From assembly GCA_902574425.1 (NCBI GenBank), contig CACGNA010000001.1, forward strand, positions 62,001 to 126,000: a DNA stretch of 64,000 nucleotides, in the 5' to 3' direction. This document shows positions 1 through 8,950 of the stretch, in pieces (the stretch's first letter is position 1; each line of letters starts with the position of its first letter). The position numbers were made by a program, and so were the translations under genes. Origin of the DNA: an uncultured Prochlorococcus sp. (GTDB taxonomy: Bacteria; Cyanobacteriota; Cyanobacteriia; PCC-6307; Cyanobiaceae). Below the pieces are notes generated by a model. It searched no databases. It was not told the DNA's origin and saw nothing but the letters and a program-made list of their open reading frames with translations.

Positions 1-637
1 GTGTAAATGCCTTTAATACAGGCTTATAAATTGAAGGAGTAGTTCCATGCATGTAGTAGTTTTCAATCTTTGGACCAAACCAAACAGTATTGTTTTCACC
101 TACTGGAGTTGAATACCAAATCTTATCAACTTTAAGAGCATCTCCATTTCCGTTAGCAGCACTTAAATAAGTGTTATATTCAGATTTAGTATCTGACCAA
201 CCGTCATGGTTACCAGTTTTAATTCTTACATAAAGATTATCATCACCAGTGAAACTTGAATTCAAGTTCATTGTGTATGTGTAATTCGCCACAACTTCAC
301 CAGTGTATCCTCCAACGACACCGTCTTTAGCGCCTTCTGTGTCTACACTACCGATAGTGAATACTGCTTTACCATCTAAAGTTGTTGTATCTGAGAAGCT
401 ACCAGCTTCAAAATTACTTTGTCTAGCCTCAAGGCCATCAATACGACCTTTAAGGTTTGCAATGTCTTCACTAACTTCGTTAATGAATGTTGTGCTATCT
501 AATCTTTTAGCTTTTGATCCACTACGTTCGTAGCTATTCATGCCTTCAAGATTTAAAGCTTCGGAAGCTTGCGCAGCCATCGGTGTCAAAAGACCAAAGG
601 CAGTACCTGCAACCAAAAGTTTTTGGAAGAGTTTCAT
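1..637 (-). CDS. som: SomA/iron-uptake-type outer membrane porin, 3' end truncated by window edge
   Basis: Reverse-strand ATG at 637 (not in ORF track because it runs off the edge): MKLFQKLLVAGTAFGLLTPMAAQASEALNLEGMNSYERSGSKAKRLDSTTFINEVSEDIANLKGRIDGLEARQSNFEAGSFSDTTTLDGKAVFTIG...; signal peptide, short coiled coil, then beta-barrel start, as in cyanobacterial Som porins. Confidence 0.85.
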   Translation of the reverse strand, partial: MKLFQKLLVAGTAFGLLTPMAAQASEALNLEGMNSYERSGSKAKRLDSTTFINEVSEDIANLKGRIDGLEARQSNFEAGSFSDTTTLDGKAVFTIGSVDTEGAKDGVVGGYTGEVVANYTYTMNLNSSFTGDDNLYVRIKTGNHDGWSDTKSEYNTYLSAANGNGDALKVDKIWYSTPVGENNTVWFGPKIENYYMHGTTPSIYKPVLKAFT

Positions 638-655
638 TTTACCTCACACTAAAAT

Positions 656-673
656 TACCCATAAGAATGGGTA
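656..673 (-). promoter_or_regulatory. Stem-loop in the 5' leader of the porin mRNA
   Basis: TACCCAT-aaga-ATGGGTA, perfect 7-bp stem 19 nt upstream of the porin ATG, immediately downstream of an ACATTATATAT (-10-like) stretch on the minus strand. Confidence 0.5.
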
Positions 674-766
674 TATATAATGTATCAAGTGAGACAAAAA
701 ACAAAAGAATAATAAGTTGCCTATTGAAGTATCATTTATTACATATCTTATATCAATGGTTATTAA

Positions 767-1636
767 TTATTTTTTATTTAATGGATACATCAATAGTTCT
801 CTTTCTTCAATCCAAGATGATGCAACTTCTCTGGCTAATTTTCTAATCTTTTCAATATATTGAGCACGATCTGTAACTGAAATCACTCCTCTTGCATCAA
901 GCAAATTAAATGTATGACTACATTTTAGAACAAAATCAAGGGCAGGGTAAGTTAATTTCTTTACGATTAAAGTATTTGCCTCATCCTGATAAATTTCAAA
1001 TAATTTCCTAAGATTATCAGGATTAGATTCATTAAAATTATATGAGCATTGACTTTTTTCAAATTGAAGCCAAATATCACTATATTTTAAATTTTTGTTC
1101 CAATTTAAGTCCCAGATACTTTCCTTATCCTGCAAAAACGTTGCAATCCTCTCTAATCCATAAGTAATTTCAATTGGGATTGGATTACAATCTAATCCCC
1201 CGCATTGTTGGAAATAAGTAAATTGAGTAACTTCCATACCGTCCAACCAAACTTCCCAACCTACTCCCCAAGCCCCAAGAGTTGGTGACTCCCAATTATC
1301 TTCCACAAATCTTATGTCGTGATTTCTAGGATTAATTCCTAGAGATTCTAAAGAAGTTAAATATTTTTCTTGAATTCCCTCTGGGGAAGGTTTAATTATT
1401 ACTTGATATTGAAAGTAGTGCTGTGCCCTATTTGGATTATCTCCAAAACGTCCATCTGTGGGTCTTCTACATGGCTCTGAATATGCGACACTCCAAGGCT
1501 CTGGTCCAATAGCCCTTAAAAAAGTATGCGGATTCATTGTTCCAGCACCCTTTTCAGTATCATAAGGTTGCATTATTAAACATCCTTCTTCGGACCAAAA
1601 TTTATTTAAGTTTTGAATTATGTCCTGAAAAAACAT
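767..1636 (-). CDS. glyQ: Glycyl-tRNA synthetase alpha subunit
   Basis: 289 aa, [70 protein letters not shown] is diagnostic for GlyQ. Confidence 0.98.
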   Translation of the reverse strand: MFFQDIIQNLNKFWSEEGCLIMQPYDTEKGAGTMNPHTFLRAIGPEPWSVAYSEPCRRPTDGRFGDNPNRAQHYFQYQVIIKPSPEGIQEKYLTSLESLGINPRNHDIRFVEDNWESPTLGAWGVGWEVWLDGMEVTQFTYFQQCGGLDCNPIPIEITYGLERIATFLQDKESIWDLNWNKNLKYSDIWLQFEKSQCSYNFNESNPDNLRKLFEIYQDEANTLIVKKLTYPALDFVLKCSHTFNLLDARGVISVTDRAQYIEKIRKLAREVASSWIEERELLMYPLNKK

Positions 1637-1888
1637 CTAATTAAAAAATTAAGAAACTCAAAGCAATTCCATAAGCAATAATAACAAAGCTTCACACTAA
1701 AGAAGAATAAAATAATTTATTAAAATATTAATTGCTCTCAGAAAAGACATATTTTCAACTGTCATAAATAAGAAAATTTCAAACTAATAATGACAAAAGT
1801 AATTAACAACTCTAATTTCTAAATGGTTCTATAGTTATTTAATTCTTTGAATAAAATATTTTTGATTTAAAAATAAATTAAATATTAA

Positions 1889-2275
1889 TTATTTAAAAAA
1901 ATCTAGTGGCAATGGCCCAAAAGTACTAGCTTCTTGAGATTCATGGTCATACTGACAAGTTAACAAAATCCCTTCTCCAAGACCATTTTCAGATCTAATA
2001 AAAACATTCCCAGTTTTTTGATTGCCTTTTAAAAAAACACTTCCATTAGCATTAAGGGATTCTAGATCCTTGAATTTAACGGAGGAATATTTTGTAGAAA
2101 TTGATTTTAATGCCCCAATAGCATCAACATCAGAAGGTGCCATTATTCCTATTGTTATCCAATCAGCATCTATAATTTTTGCTTCAAGCTCTTCTAGTAA
2201 TTGTTTGATTTGTACTTTACTTAAATGAGGAGCTGATCTGAGGCTGTTTAAATCAAATAAGTTATTTATTTCCAT
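1889..2275 (-). CDS. DUF1824-like cyanobacterial conserved protein
   Basis: 128 aa; motif ADWITIGIMAPSDVDAIGALKSI resembles the DUF1824 family. Confidence 0.7.
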   Translation of the reverse strand: MEINNLFDLNSLRSAPHLSKVQIKQLLEELEAKIIDADWITIGIMAPSDVDAIGALKSISTKYSSVKFKDLESLNANGSVFLKGNQKTGNVFIRSENGLGEGILLTCQYDHESQEASTFGPLPLDFFK

Positions 2276-2303
2276 TTAGTGAATTCCTGAACAAAATAAA
2301 TTG

Positions 2304-2636
2304 TTATCCAAATGTTCTACCATTCCATGCCCACATTGAAGCGGAGACATCCTCGAAAGAAATATAAATCTTATCTATTGGAATTCCCATTTTCTCATAT
2401 AGAAAATCGGAAATTGGCTTTGCCATATCAGAAGGACTCAAAGAACCTATTGATTTAATTTCTAGAAAGCAACAAGGTTCTTGATCATCAAAATACATTT
2501 CGCAATCATCATCTAATTTTGCCATTACAAATCGTTTTGATTTGTTAGTTAAAGATGACACTAATTTCGAAATTTCTTCAAGTAATTTTTTCTTATCACA
2601 TACTTTTGATGAAGTTGAAATATTAATATAAGGCAT
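2304..2636 (-). CDS. Phenylpyruvate tautomerase / MIF-related protein
   Basis: 110 aa with Pro1 after Met and MIF-type C-terminus (KIYISFEDVSASMWAWNGRTFG). Confidence 0.85.
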   Translation of the reverse strand: MPYINISTSSKVCDKKKLLEEISKLVSSLTNKSKRFVMAKLDDDCEMYFDDQEPCCFLEIKSIGSLSPSDMAKPISDFLYEKMGIPIDKIYISFEDVSASMWAWNGRTFG

Positions 2637-2638
2637 TT

Positions 2639-2809
2639 TTATGCAGCCATATAATCTTTTTGGGAATCACTTTGTGAATAAAATGTTTTATTCTTTACCA
2701 ATTTTTTTGATGATAGATATGCCATATCGTATGAACTTATTCCGTTTTTATAGGGATTGAAAAGAGCATTTCTAGATCTACTTTTTTTGCTCCTTTTAAA
2801 TTCAATCAT
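2639..2809 (-). CDS. Small basic hypothetical protein (56 aa)
   Basis: Reverse-strand ORF below the track size cutoff: MIEFKRSKKSRSRNALFNPYKNGISSYDMAYLSSKKLVKNKTFYSQSDSQKDYMAA*. Confidence 0.5.
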   Translation of the reverse strand: MIEFKRSKKSRSRNALFNPYKNGISSYDMAYLSSKKLVKNKTFYSQSDSQKDYMAA

Positions 2810-2961
2810 CTTTAATTAAATTATTAATTTATAATTTAACTTTTTCTAAATAGATGTCTAGTTTTTTTTAATATTTTTAATTAATTTACCTAGAAAATAG
2901 ATTTCTAAAAACACAATATGGATTCTTATTTATTAAATTCAATATACATTGAATTATTGTT

Positions 2962-3603
2962 TTGGAAGTTTTAAACAATTACCAGAGAAAAAAGCTTGAT
3001 GAGAGTAATGATGCAGAGTTTTATTCTGATCCAAAATTTGTCTACCATCTAGATTCAAACTTTAGACAATATCTATCGGGAGTTTATGAAAATGAAATCA
3101 TGGATAATTCAACAGTACTTGATTTAATGTCCAGTTGGGACAGTTATTTGCCTAAAGGGAAAAAATATAAAAAAGTTATTGGGCATGGATTAAACAAACA
3201 AGAACTTGAAAAAAACAAGATTTTTGATTCTTATTGGATACAAAATTTCAATTTAAATCAAGAAATTCCTCTTAATAACGAAAGTGTCGATTATTGCTTG
3301 ATGGTAGCAGCATGGCAATATTTACAATATCCAGAAAATTTAACCAAAGAAATCATTAGAATATTGAGTGGTCAGGGCAAAATCATAATTGCTTTTTCGA
3401 ATAGAGCATTTTGGCATAAGGCTCCTTACATATGGACTTCATCTACTGAAGAAGAGAGAATCAAATATGTTAGAAAAGTATTAATCTCAAATGGATTTAA
3501 TGAGCCCAAAATTATTAAAAAGTTTAATGAACCAGCTCTTAACATCTTTAATTTTTTAAATAAAGACCCATTTTATTGTTTAATTGCGACTAAAAATAAA
3601 TAA
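2962..3603 (+). CDS. Class I SAM-dependent methyltransferase-like protein (TTG start)
   Basis: 213 aa; VLDLMSSWDSYLP, VIGHGLNKQELEKN and IPLNNESVDYCLMVAAWQYLQYPENLTKEIIRILSGQGKIIIAFSNR fit a methyltransferase fold. Confidence 0.75.
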   Translation: MEVLNNYQRKKLDESNDAEFYSDPKFVYHLDSNFRQYLSGVYENEIMDNSTVLDLMSSWDSYLPKGKKYKKVIGHGLNKQELEKNKIFDSYWIQNFNLNQEIPLNNESVDYCLMVAAWQYLQYPENLTKEIIRILSGQGKIIIAFSNRAFWHKAPYIWTSSTEEERIKYVRKVLISNGFNEPKIIKKFNEPALNIFNFLNKDPFYCLIATKNK

Positions 3604-3704
3604 TTCTCTATTACATTGAGTGACAAACCATAAAAGCTAATAAATATAATCCATAGCCATACTTTTAAATTTTTACTACTATTGGATAGTTAAAATTTAT
3701 AATA

Positions 3705-3950
3705 ATGGGTTCTAAAAGAGAAAAATATCCTGAAAAATGTCCTTGGGATCTTGGACCTAATCAACATTTAGCCAAAGAAGAGAACTGGACTTTAAGATTA
3801 GGCGAAGCAAATGTATGCTTTAGCAAAAACAGGCTTGATAATAATTATTTTCATGTAATTAGTAATGAAAATGAAGAACAAATTTTAGCTTTCAGAGCAA
3901 GAATCCTATATCAAAAACTACTTGATAAAGGATTCAGATTGGTTGAATAA
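3705..3950 (+). CDS. Conserved hypothetical protein (81 aa)
   Basis: Intact ORF with a balanced composition in intergenic space. Confidence 0.65.
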   Translation: MGSKREKYPEKCPWDLGPNQHLAKEENWTLRLGEANVCFSKNRLDNNYFHVISNENEEQILAFRARILYQKLLDKGFRLVE

Positions 3951-3954
3951 AAAA

Positions 3955-4611
3955 TTAGTTCAATAAACATATATCTTCAAAAACAAATTTTTGTATTTCT
4001 TCTTCTTTATTTTGATTTAGGTATTTTATTGTTCTTGAATTTAAAATCCAATAATCCTCTTTACCGATATTTATAAATTCATCTTTGTATTCCAATTTTT
4101 CTGAATTTAATTTAAGAGTATCTGGATCAATTTGTTTACTACTATATTTTTTACTAAGGGAACCTATTCCAGTATCTAAGAATTCTTCAACAAAAATTTC
4201 AATTATAGTTCCATGAATTTTTCTATAGACCATATTAATACAGTTATTTTTAACTCTATATTTATCACCTTCGTTCTTTCCAGTTACACTCATTTCAATA
4301 CCGCTTTCAGAACTTTTTACTAAATTAAAATTATTCTCTGAATGCACAGATTGAAATTGTCTCTTTACCCTGTGTATGCATACTTCAAATAATTGAGAGG
4401 CAATGCTTTTAACAATTTTGTCATCCTCTATCTTTTGGATATGTGGCTTAAAGTCTTTACCTAATACAAACTCACCCTCATGAATACTATTATTAATTAA
4501 AAAAATACATTTACCTTGGTAACCACTAAAGGCATTCTTCCAGGTATACCTATTTTCATAAGCCTTTCTGAAAATCTCCTTACAATTAATTTCTTTTAGA
4601 TTCTCCATCAA
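3955..4611 (-). CDS. DUF3386-like protein
   Basis: 218 aa; N-terminal YENRYTWKNAFSGYQGKC is typical of DUF3386. Confidence 0.6.
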   Translation of the reverse strand: MMENLKEINCKEIFRKAYENRYTWKNAFSGYQGKCIFLINNSIHEGEFVLGKDFKPHIQKIEDDKIVKSIASQLFEVCIHRVKRQFQSVHSENNFNLVKSSESGIEMSVTGKNEGDKYRVKNNCINMVYRKIHGTIIEIFVEEFLDTGIGSLSKKYSSKQIDPDTLKLNSEKLEYKDEFINIGKEDYWILNSRTIKYLNQNKEEEIQKFVFEDICLLN

Positions 4612-4638
4612 ATTTTTAACTCATGAAATTAATTCTAC

Positions 4639-4672
4639 AAAAAAACCTCTCTATTAAAGGAGAGGTTTTTTT
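4639..4672 (-). terminator. Intrinsic (bidirectional-looking) terminator downstream of the antenna gene
   Basis: aaaaaaacctctc-tattaaag-gagaggttttttt, perfect 13-bp stem with flanking A/T runs, directly after the pcb stop. Confidence 0.85.
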
Positions 4673-4682
4673 ATAAATTAAA

Positions 4683-5741
4683 CTATCTTTGAGTAATTTT
4701 TGCGTTTTCCATATTGTCAAATGCTTGACCAATTTTCTTAAAGTCAAATCCCATTGCTCTTAGAGCATGCCATAAATGACCTTGCAAGAAAAAGAATCCC
4801 AAATAGAAATGAGCATTTGCAAGCCAGGCTCTTGAGCTATTTAGACTAGAACCTAAATCAACTGTGTCAATAAAATAAGGAGCGAACTCAAATTGAAGCT
4901 TTAAAGGTTCCCCATAAAGATCAACTGGATATATGGTTGTATTTGAAGCACACCAGAATGCCGCTACAAAAGCCATATAAGAAACGCCTACTACTGAGTA
5001 AGACAAAATAGCCTCAGCACCTAGTAAACCTTTACCTTTAAATTCAGTATATTCTCCAACTTGCTTAGTAAAAATGTGAAAAATTCCACCAATAATTTCT
5101 AAAAAGGCTAGAAATGCATGACCTCCCAAAACATCTTCTAGACTATCTATTTTTAGAAAATCAAATTGATGATTCCATATATGTGACAAATTCAAATCAT
5201 ATTCAACTTGTCTTACTGCTCCAAGAGCTGGATCATAAATACCATGCCATTTAGCCCATTCTACGAACCAAATAGCTCCTATACCTAAAAAGATTAAATG
5301 ATGGCCAAGAATAAAAGTTAATTTATCTGGATCATCCCATTCAAAATCGAATTTTCTTGGCTTACTGGTTTCAGGATAATCTGCAAGATCCCCAGCAAAT
5401 TTAGTGGAATGTAATAATCCTCCAGCACCCAAAACAGCAGAAAAGATTAGATGCAATGTGCAAATTACAACAATTCCATATGTTTCAGTAATAACTCCAT
5501 TTTCAATACCACCAATTCCAAGACCTGCGAGGTGAGGTAGACAAATTAAGTTTTGTGCCCCCATTGGAATACTGGCGTCGTAACGAGCCAACTCAAATAA
5601 TCCAAAAGCACCTGCCCAGAACATCATAAGTCCTGCATGAGCAGCGTGAGAAGCTATGAATTTACCTGAACGGCCAACAACACCAGAATTGCCTGCGTAC
5701 CAGTCATAGGTGACATCAGATTTTCCGTAAGTTTGTAACAC
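4683..5741 (-). CDS. pcb: Chlorophyll a/b-binding light-harvesting protein Pcb (CP43/IsiA family)
   Basis: 352 aa; WAGNSGVVGRSGKF, FDFEWDDPDKLTFILGHHLIFLG, CASNTTIYPVDLYGEPL, HFYLGFFFLQGHLWHALRAMGFDFKK are Pcb/IsiA signatures. Confidence 0.95.
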   Translation of the reverse strand: MLQTYGKSDVTYDWYAGNSGVVGRSGKFIASHAAHAGLMMFWAGAFGLFELARYDASIPMGAQNLICLPHLAGLGIGGIENGVITETYGIVVICTLHLIFSAVLGAGGLLHSTKFAGDLADYPETSKPRKFDFEWDDPDKLTFILGHHLIFLGIGAIWFVEWAKWHGIYDPALGAVRQVEYDLNLSHIWNHQFDFLKIDSLEDVLGGHAFLAFLEIIGGIFHIFTKQVGEYTEFKGKGLLGAEAILSYSVVGVSYMAFVAAFWCASNTTIYPVDLYGEPLKLQFEFAPYFIDTVDLGSSLNSSRAWLANAHFYLGFFFLQGHLWHALRAMGFDFKKIGQAFDNMENAKITQR

Positions 5742-5884
5742 TTGATTTAAGTAAACAGCAAATTGAGCATATTGCTTAATCAGTATTGTTTTTACAAGTT
5801 CTTTACAGAATTAATTACTTATGTAAAAAAAACATATTGTGAAAGAACAAATGTTACAAATTGGGGAATAATATCTGAGAAAGC

Positions 5885-6409
5885 TTACGCCAATGAAGGG
5901 ATTTCACCCTTAAGCTGAGAAGCCCATGTTTCAAGACGCGAATCGGTCAAATCAGATTCACTATCCTCATCAAGAGGTAATCCACAAAAACTTTCTCCTA
6001 TAACACTTTTAGATTCATCAAATGTATAAGAAGATTTATCTACGTAACCGACCATTTCGGCACCTGCTTTAGTGAAGTAACTATGAAGTTCTTCCATTGC
6101 ATCACAATAATTTTCAGTGTAGGTAGAAGAATCTCCTAAACCAAAGATTGCAACCTTTTTTCCTGATAAACTTAGTTCACCAATATCCTCTAAGATTGAA
6201 TCCCATGCAGTTCCTGATCTTTCTTCATCAGCTCCTGTGTTCCAAGTAGGTATCCCGCAGATAATTCCATCAAGACCTTCAAATTCTGAAAGATCATCCA
6301 CATCAGATACATCTTTAGGTGCTTCTGCTGAAGGAATAAAGCTGTGAAGACGATCCGCTACGTCTTCAGTTTTTCCAGTTGTAGTTGCGTAATAAATTCC
6401 TACGGTCAT
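5885..6409 (-). CDS. isiB: Flavodoxin
   Basis: 174 aa; GIYYATTTGKTEDVADRL, GIPTWNTGADEERSGTAWD, FGLGDSSTYTENYCDAM. Confidence 0.95.
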   Translation of the reverse strand: MTVGIYYATTTGKTEDVADRLHSFIPSAEAPKDVSDVDDLSEFEGLDGIICGIPTWNTGADEERSGTAWDSILEDIGELSLSGKKVAIFGLGDSSTYTENYCDAMEELHSYFTKAGAEMVGYVDKSSYTFDESKSVIGESFCGLPLDEDSESDLTDSRLETWASQLKGEIPSLA

Positions 6410-6552
6410 AACTTCAAAATGTTTACCTTAAAATAATAAAATCTAAAAACGTTAAATTAATTTCTTTAAAAACTTTTTCATGTAAAATTTTATACTAATT
6501 AAAGTAAGAAAAATTTTTTTGAGAATAATTCAGAAAAAACATTTCAAGCATC

Positions 6553-7283
6553 ATGACTGATAAATTTCAAAATGATATAAATAATCTTGTTGAAGAATTT
6601 AACTTCAAAGGTGGGGGGGGGGGTTTAAATTAATTGTTTTATTTGGTTTATTGGGAGATTTTGATAGCTTTGAATATGCAATAAATTTGAAAAATTTTAT
6701 CGATAATCATCAAGATAAAAATTTAGATGTTTTTGCTATAGCTATTGGTAATCAAAATGGCAAAGAAAAATTCTGTAACTTCACTGGATTTAGTAAAGAA
6801 AATTTAATAGTTGTTTCTGATAACCAAATTCATAATAATCTAAAAGTCTCAAGAGGTTTAGATATAGGTTTAGGAGGTTGGATAAATATGCTGTTGATGC
6901 TATCTGGAATAAATTCTCTTAAAACAATAAAAGAAGTTATTAGAGGTTATACAGGAGACCGTAAAGCTAAACAAATCTATTCAGAACTTGACAATCTTCA
7001 CGTTTTAAAATTTCTAAAATTTTCAGGTAATTCTTTTAAACAGGTTTTTGGGGATGGTTATTTAAGACCTTTTGAATTAGCAACATTTAGACTAAATAAT
7101 ATGAATGAAATAATCCAAAATTGGGGTGATTATATACTTCATGAAAAATACCTTCCTCAAAGAGGGGCTTCTTTTTTATTAAATGAAAAAAATCAAATTA
7201 TTTATAATTTTTTTTCGAGTGATGTGCTTGGATATTCATCAAACATGAGCGATCCTTTAGGATTTTTATCTGATTTAATTTAA
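6553..7283 (+). pseudogene. AhpC/TSA (peroxiredoxin-like) family ORF, frame broken at an 11-nt poly-G tract
   Basis: ATG at 6553 gives MTDKFQNDINNLVEEFNFKGGGG then LN*; the ORF downstream of the tract (6651..7283 in track) contains LLGDFDSFEYAINLKNFI. One extra G makes a continuous ORF reading ...FKGGGGGFKLIVLFGLLGDFDSFEYAINL. Confidence 0.7.
6613..6623 (+). repeat. Homopolymeric G tract (G11)
   Basis: ggtGGGGGGGGGGGttt read directly. Confidence 0.95.
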
Positions 7284-7307
7284 AGAATAGTTTTTTAAAA
7301 CCTTTTT

Positions 7308-7565
7308 ATGAATGTAGACATATTTGGTTATTTTGCAGCGATTTTAACAACAGCTGCATTCCTACCTCAATTAATAAAGACTTTAAAAACAAAAAAGGCA
7401 GATGATGTTTCTTTGACAACTTTACTAATGTTTATTATCGGGGTATTGTCTTGGATTATTTACGGTTATAAAATTTCCTCTACACCAATACTGATAGCTA
7501 ATTTAATTACATTAATCTTAAATCTATTGATATTAATCTCAAAAATATATTTTTCAAAAAACTAA
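7308..7565 (+). CDS. SemiSWEET/PQ-loop small sugar transporter-like protein
   Basis: 85 aa, three TM segments, AAFLPQLIKTLKTKKADDVSL PQ-loop motif. Confidence 0.85.
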   Translation: MNVDIFGYFAAILTTAAFLPQLIKTLKTKKADDVSLTTLLMFIIGVLSWIIYGYKISSTPILIANLITLILNLLILISKIYFSKN

Positions 7566-7649
7566 AGACAGCAATAATAGCTCTAATAGTATTAAAGTAT
7601 TTCTATTTTACTTAAAACATAATTATTATAGAATTAAAATTTACTAATC

Positions 7650-7874
7650 TTGAAAACTTCAAAATGCTGGGTTTGGTTTAAAGGTAGCCTTAACAAGGGT
7701 GGTTTTTGGAAAGAAGGGTTTACATGTACTTTTGACGAGAACCCCGGGGTTTTAATAGAAAGTCCTGCTTACGTAACTTGTAGAGTTCCAACTTGGAGAG
7801 TTTTGACTAGAGAACCAGAAAATTTATATAAATCTCCCATAATCCCCGATAAAGCATTATGGAAAATAATTTAA
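7650..7874 (+). CDS. Conserved hypothetical protein (74 aa)
   Basis: Intact ORF; no recognised family. Confidence 0.5.
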   Translation: MKTSKCWVWFKGSLNKGGFWKEGFTCTFDENPGVLIESPAYVTCRVPTWRVLTREPENLYKSPIIPDKALWKII

Positions 7875-8079
7875 ATTATCCATAGATAATAAAAAATTTT
7901 TTGACTGCACTCCGGCAAGTTAATATAACTTTAATGAATATTTAATTAATACCATCTACTCTCTTTTTATAAATATTATCCCTTTCTTAATTTTTGGTTT
8001 TTTTCTTGGTAAAAAGAACCCAAAGATTTCTGAATATATTGCAAGACCTTTAATAAGATTTGGCATTCCATTAAGTGTT

Positions 8080-8865
8080 ATGGGTCTTTTATTAAAAGAG
8101 GGTATAGATATAAACCTAATAAAAAGTGCATTATTAGCATTTTTTCTAATTGGATTTTTAATAATTTTAATAAATATATTCCCAATATTTAAAAACAGAC
8201 TTCCAAATTACAGCTTGCAGCTTGCAGGCCTAATTGGTAATACATCATTTCTTGGGATACCAATTGCAATAGCTCTTCTCCCTTCAAAAACCATCAACTT
8301 TACTATCGGATTCGATTTAGGGACAACACTATTCGCTTGGATATTTGGACCTTTTTTTCTGCAAAAAAAATCCCAAAACAATAATATCCAATACATCAAA
8401 GGATTATTAAATGCATTGATAAATAGTCCTGCATCAAGAGGGATAATTGGTGTACTTTTAGTATACATTTTCCAAATAGATGAGGCTTTAGGTAATTATC
8501 TTTGGATACCTGCAAGAATAGTTATTGCTTTGGCAATAATTACTGTAGGAACAAGACTTGGGTTAATAACAAATCAAAAGGATAAGATTTTTGATCTTAA
8601 TGAAGAAATTAAATTTTCCATTTTATTAAAGTTATTTATTCTTCCTTTTATTATTTTTTTAGTAAGCAAATTTCTAAAGTTTGACTTCTATCAATCAGCA
8701 GCAGTAATTCTTCAGGCAGGAACCCCAACGGCAATATCCACAATTTTAATGGCAGAGGCTTATGGGGTTAGACAAAAGATCGCCTCAAAAATTCTTTTTA
8801 CTACAACTTTAATTTCAATAGTTACAATTCCTCTTTTAACAATTTGCATAAATGCAGTCAATTAA
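8080..8865 (+). CDS. AEC (auxin efflux carrier) family permease; conserved frame extends upstream to about 7924
   Basis: Membrane protein with GLIGNTSFLGIPIAIALLP and VILQAGTPTAISTILMAEAYG. The same frame is open from 7924 and encodes a TM helix (INTIYSLFINIIPFLIFGFFLGKKNPKISEYIARPLIRFGIPLSV) but has no ATG/GTG/TTG there. Confidence 0.75.
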   Translation: MGLLLKEGIDINLIKSALLAFFLIGFLIILINIFPIFKNRLPNYSLQLAGLIGNTSFLGIPIAIALLPSKTINFTIGFDLGTTLFAWIFGPFFLQKKSQNNNIQYIKGLLNALINSPASRGIIGVLLVYIFQIDEALGNYLWIPARIVIALAIITVGTRLGLITNQKDKIFDLNEEIKFSILLKLFILPFIIFLVSKFLKFDFYQSAAVILQAGTPTAISTILMAEAYGVRQKIASKILFTTTLISIVTIPLLTICINAVN

Positions 8866-8950
8866 AAGACTTATAAAGTTTAAACGCATGGTTAATGAAT
8901 ATTGTAAAGATAATATCCGGATAACTACATAATGTCTTAAGATTTAGGGT

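Noticed and set aside
303-846. Plus-strand ORFs 303..533 and 514..846
   Set aside because: Antisense to the porin and glyQ genes; low-complexity translations without recognisable features.
5784-5796. NtcA-like GTA-N7-TAC upstream of pcb
   Set aside because: Spacing is 7 rather than the consensus 8, and the context lacks a suitable -10; likely chance.
8208-8468. Minus-strand ORF inside the AEC permease
   Set aside because: Antisense shadow of a recognisable membrane protein.
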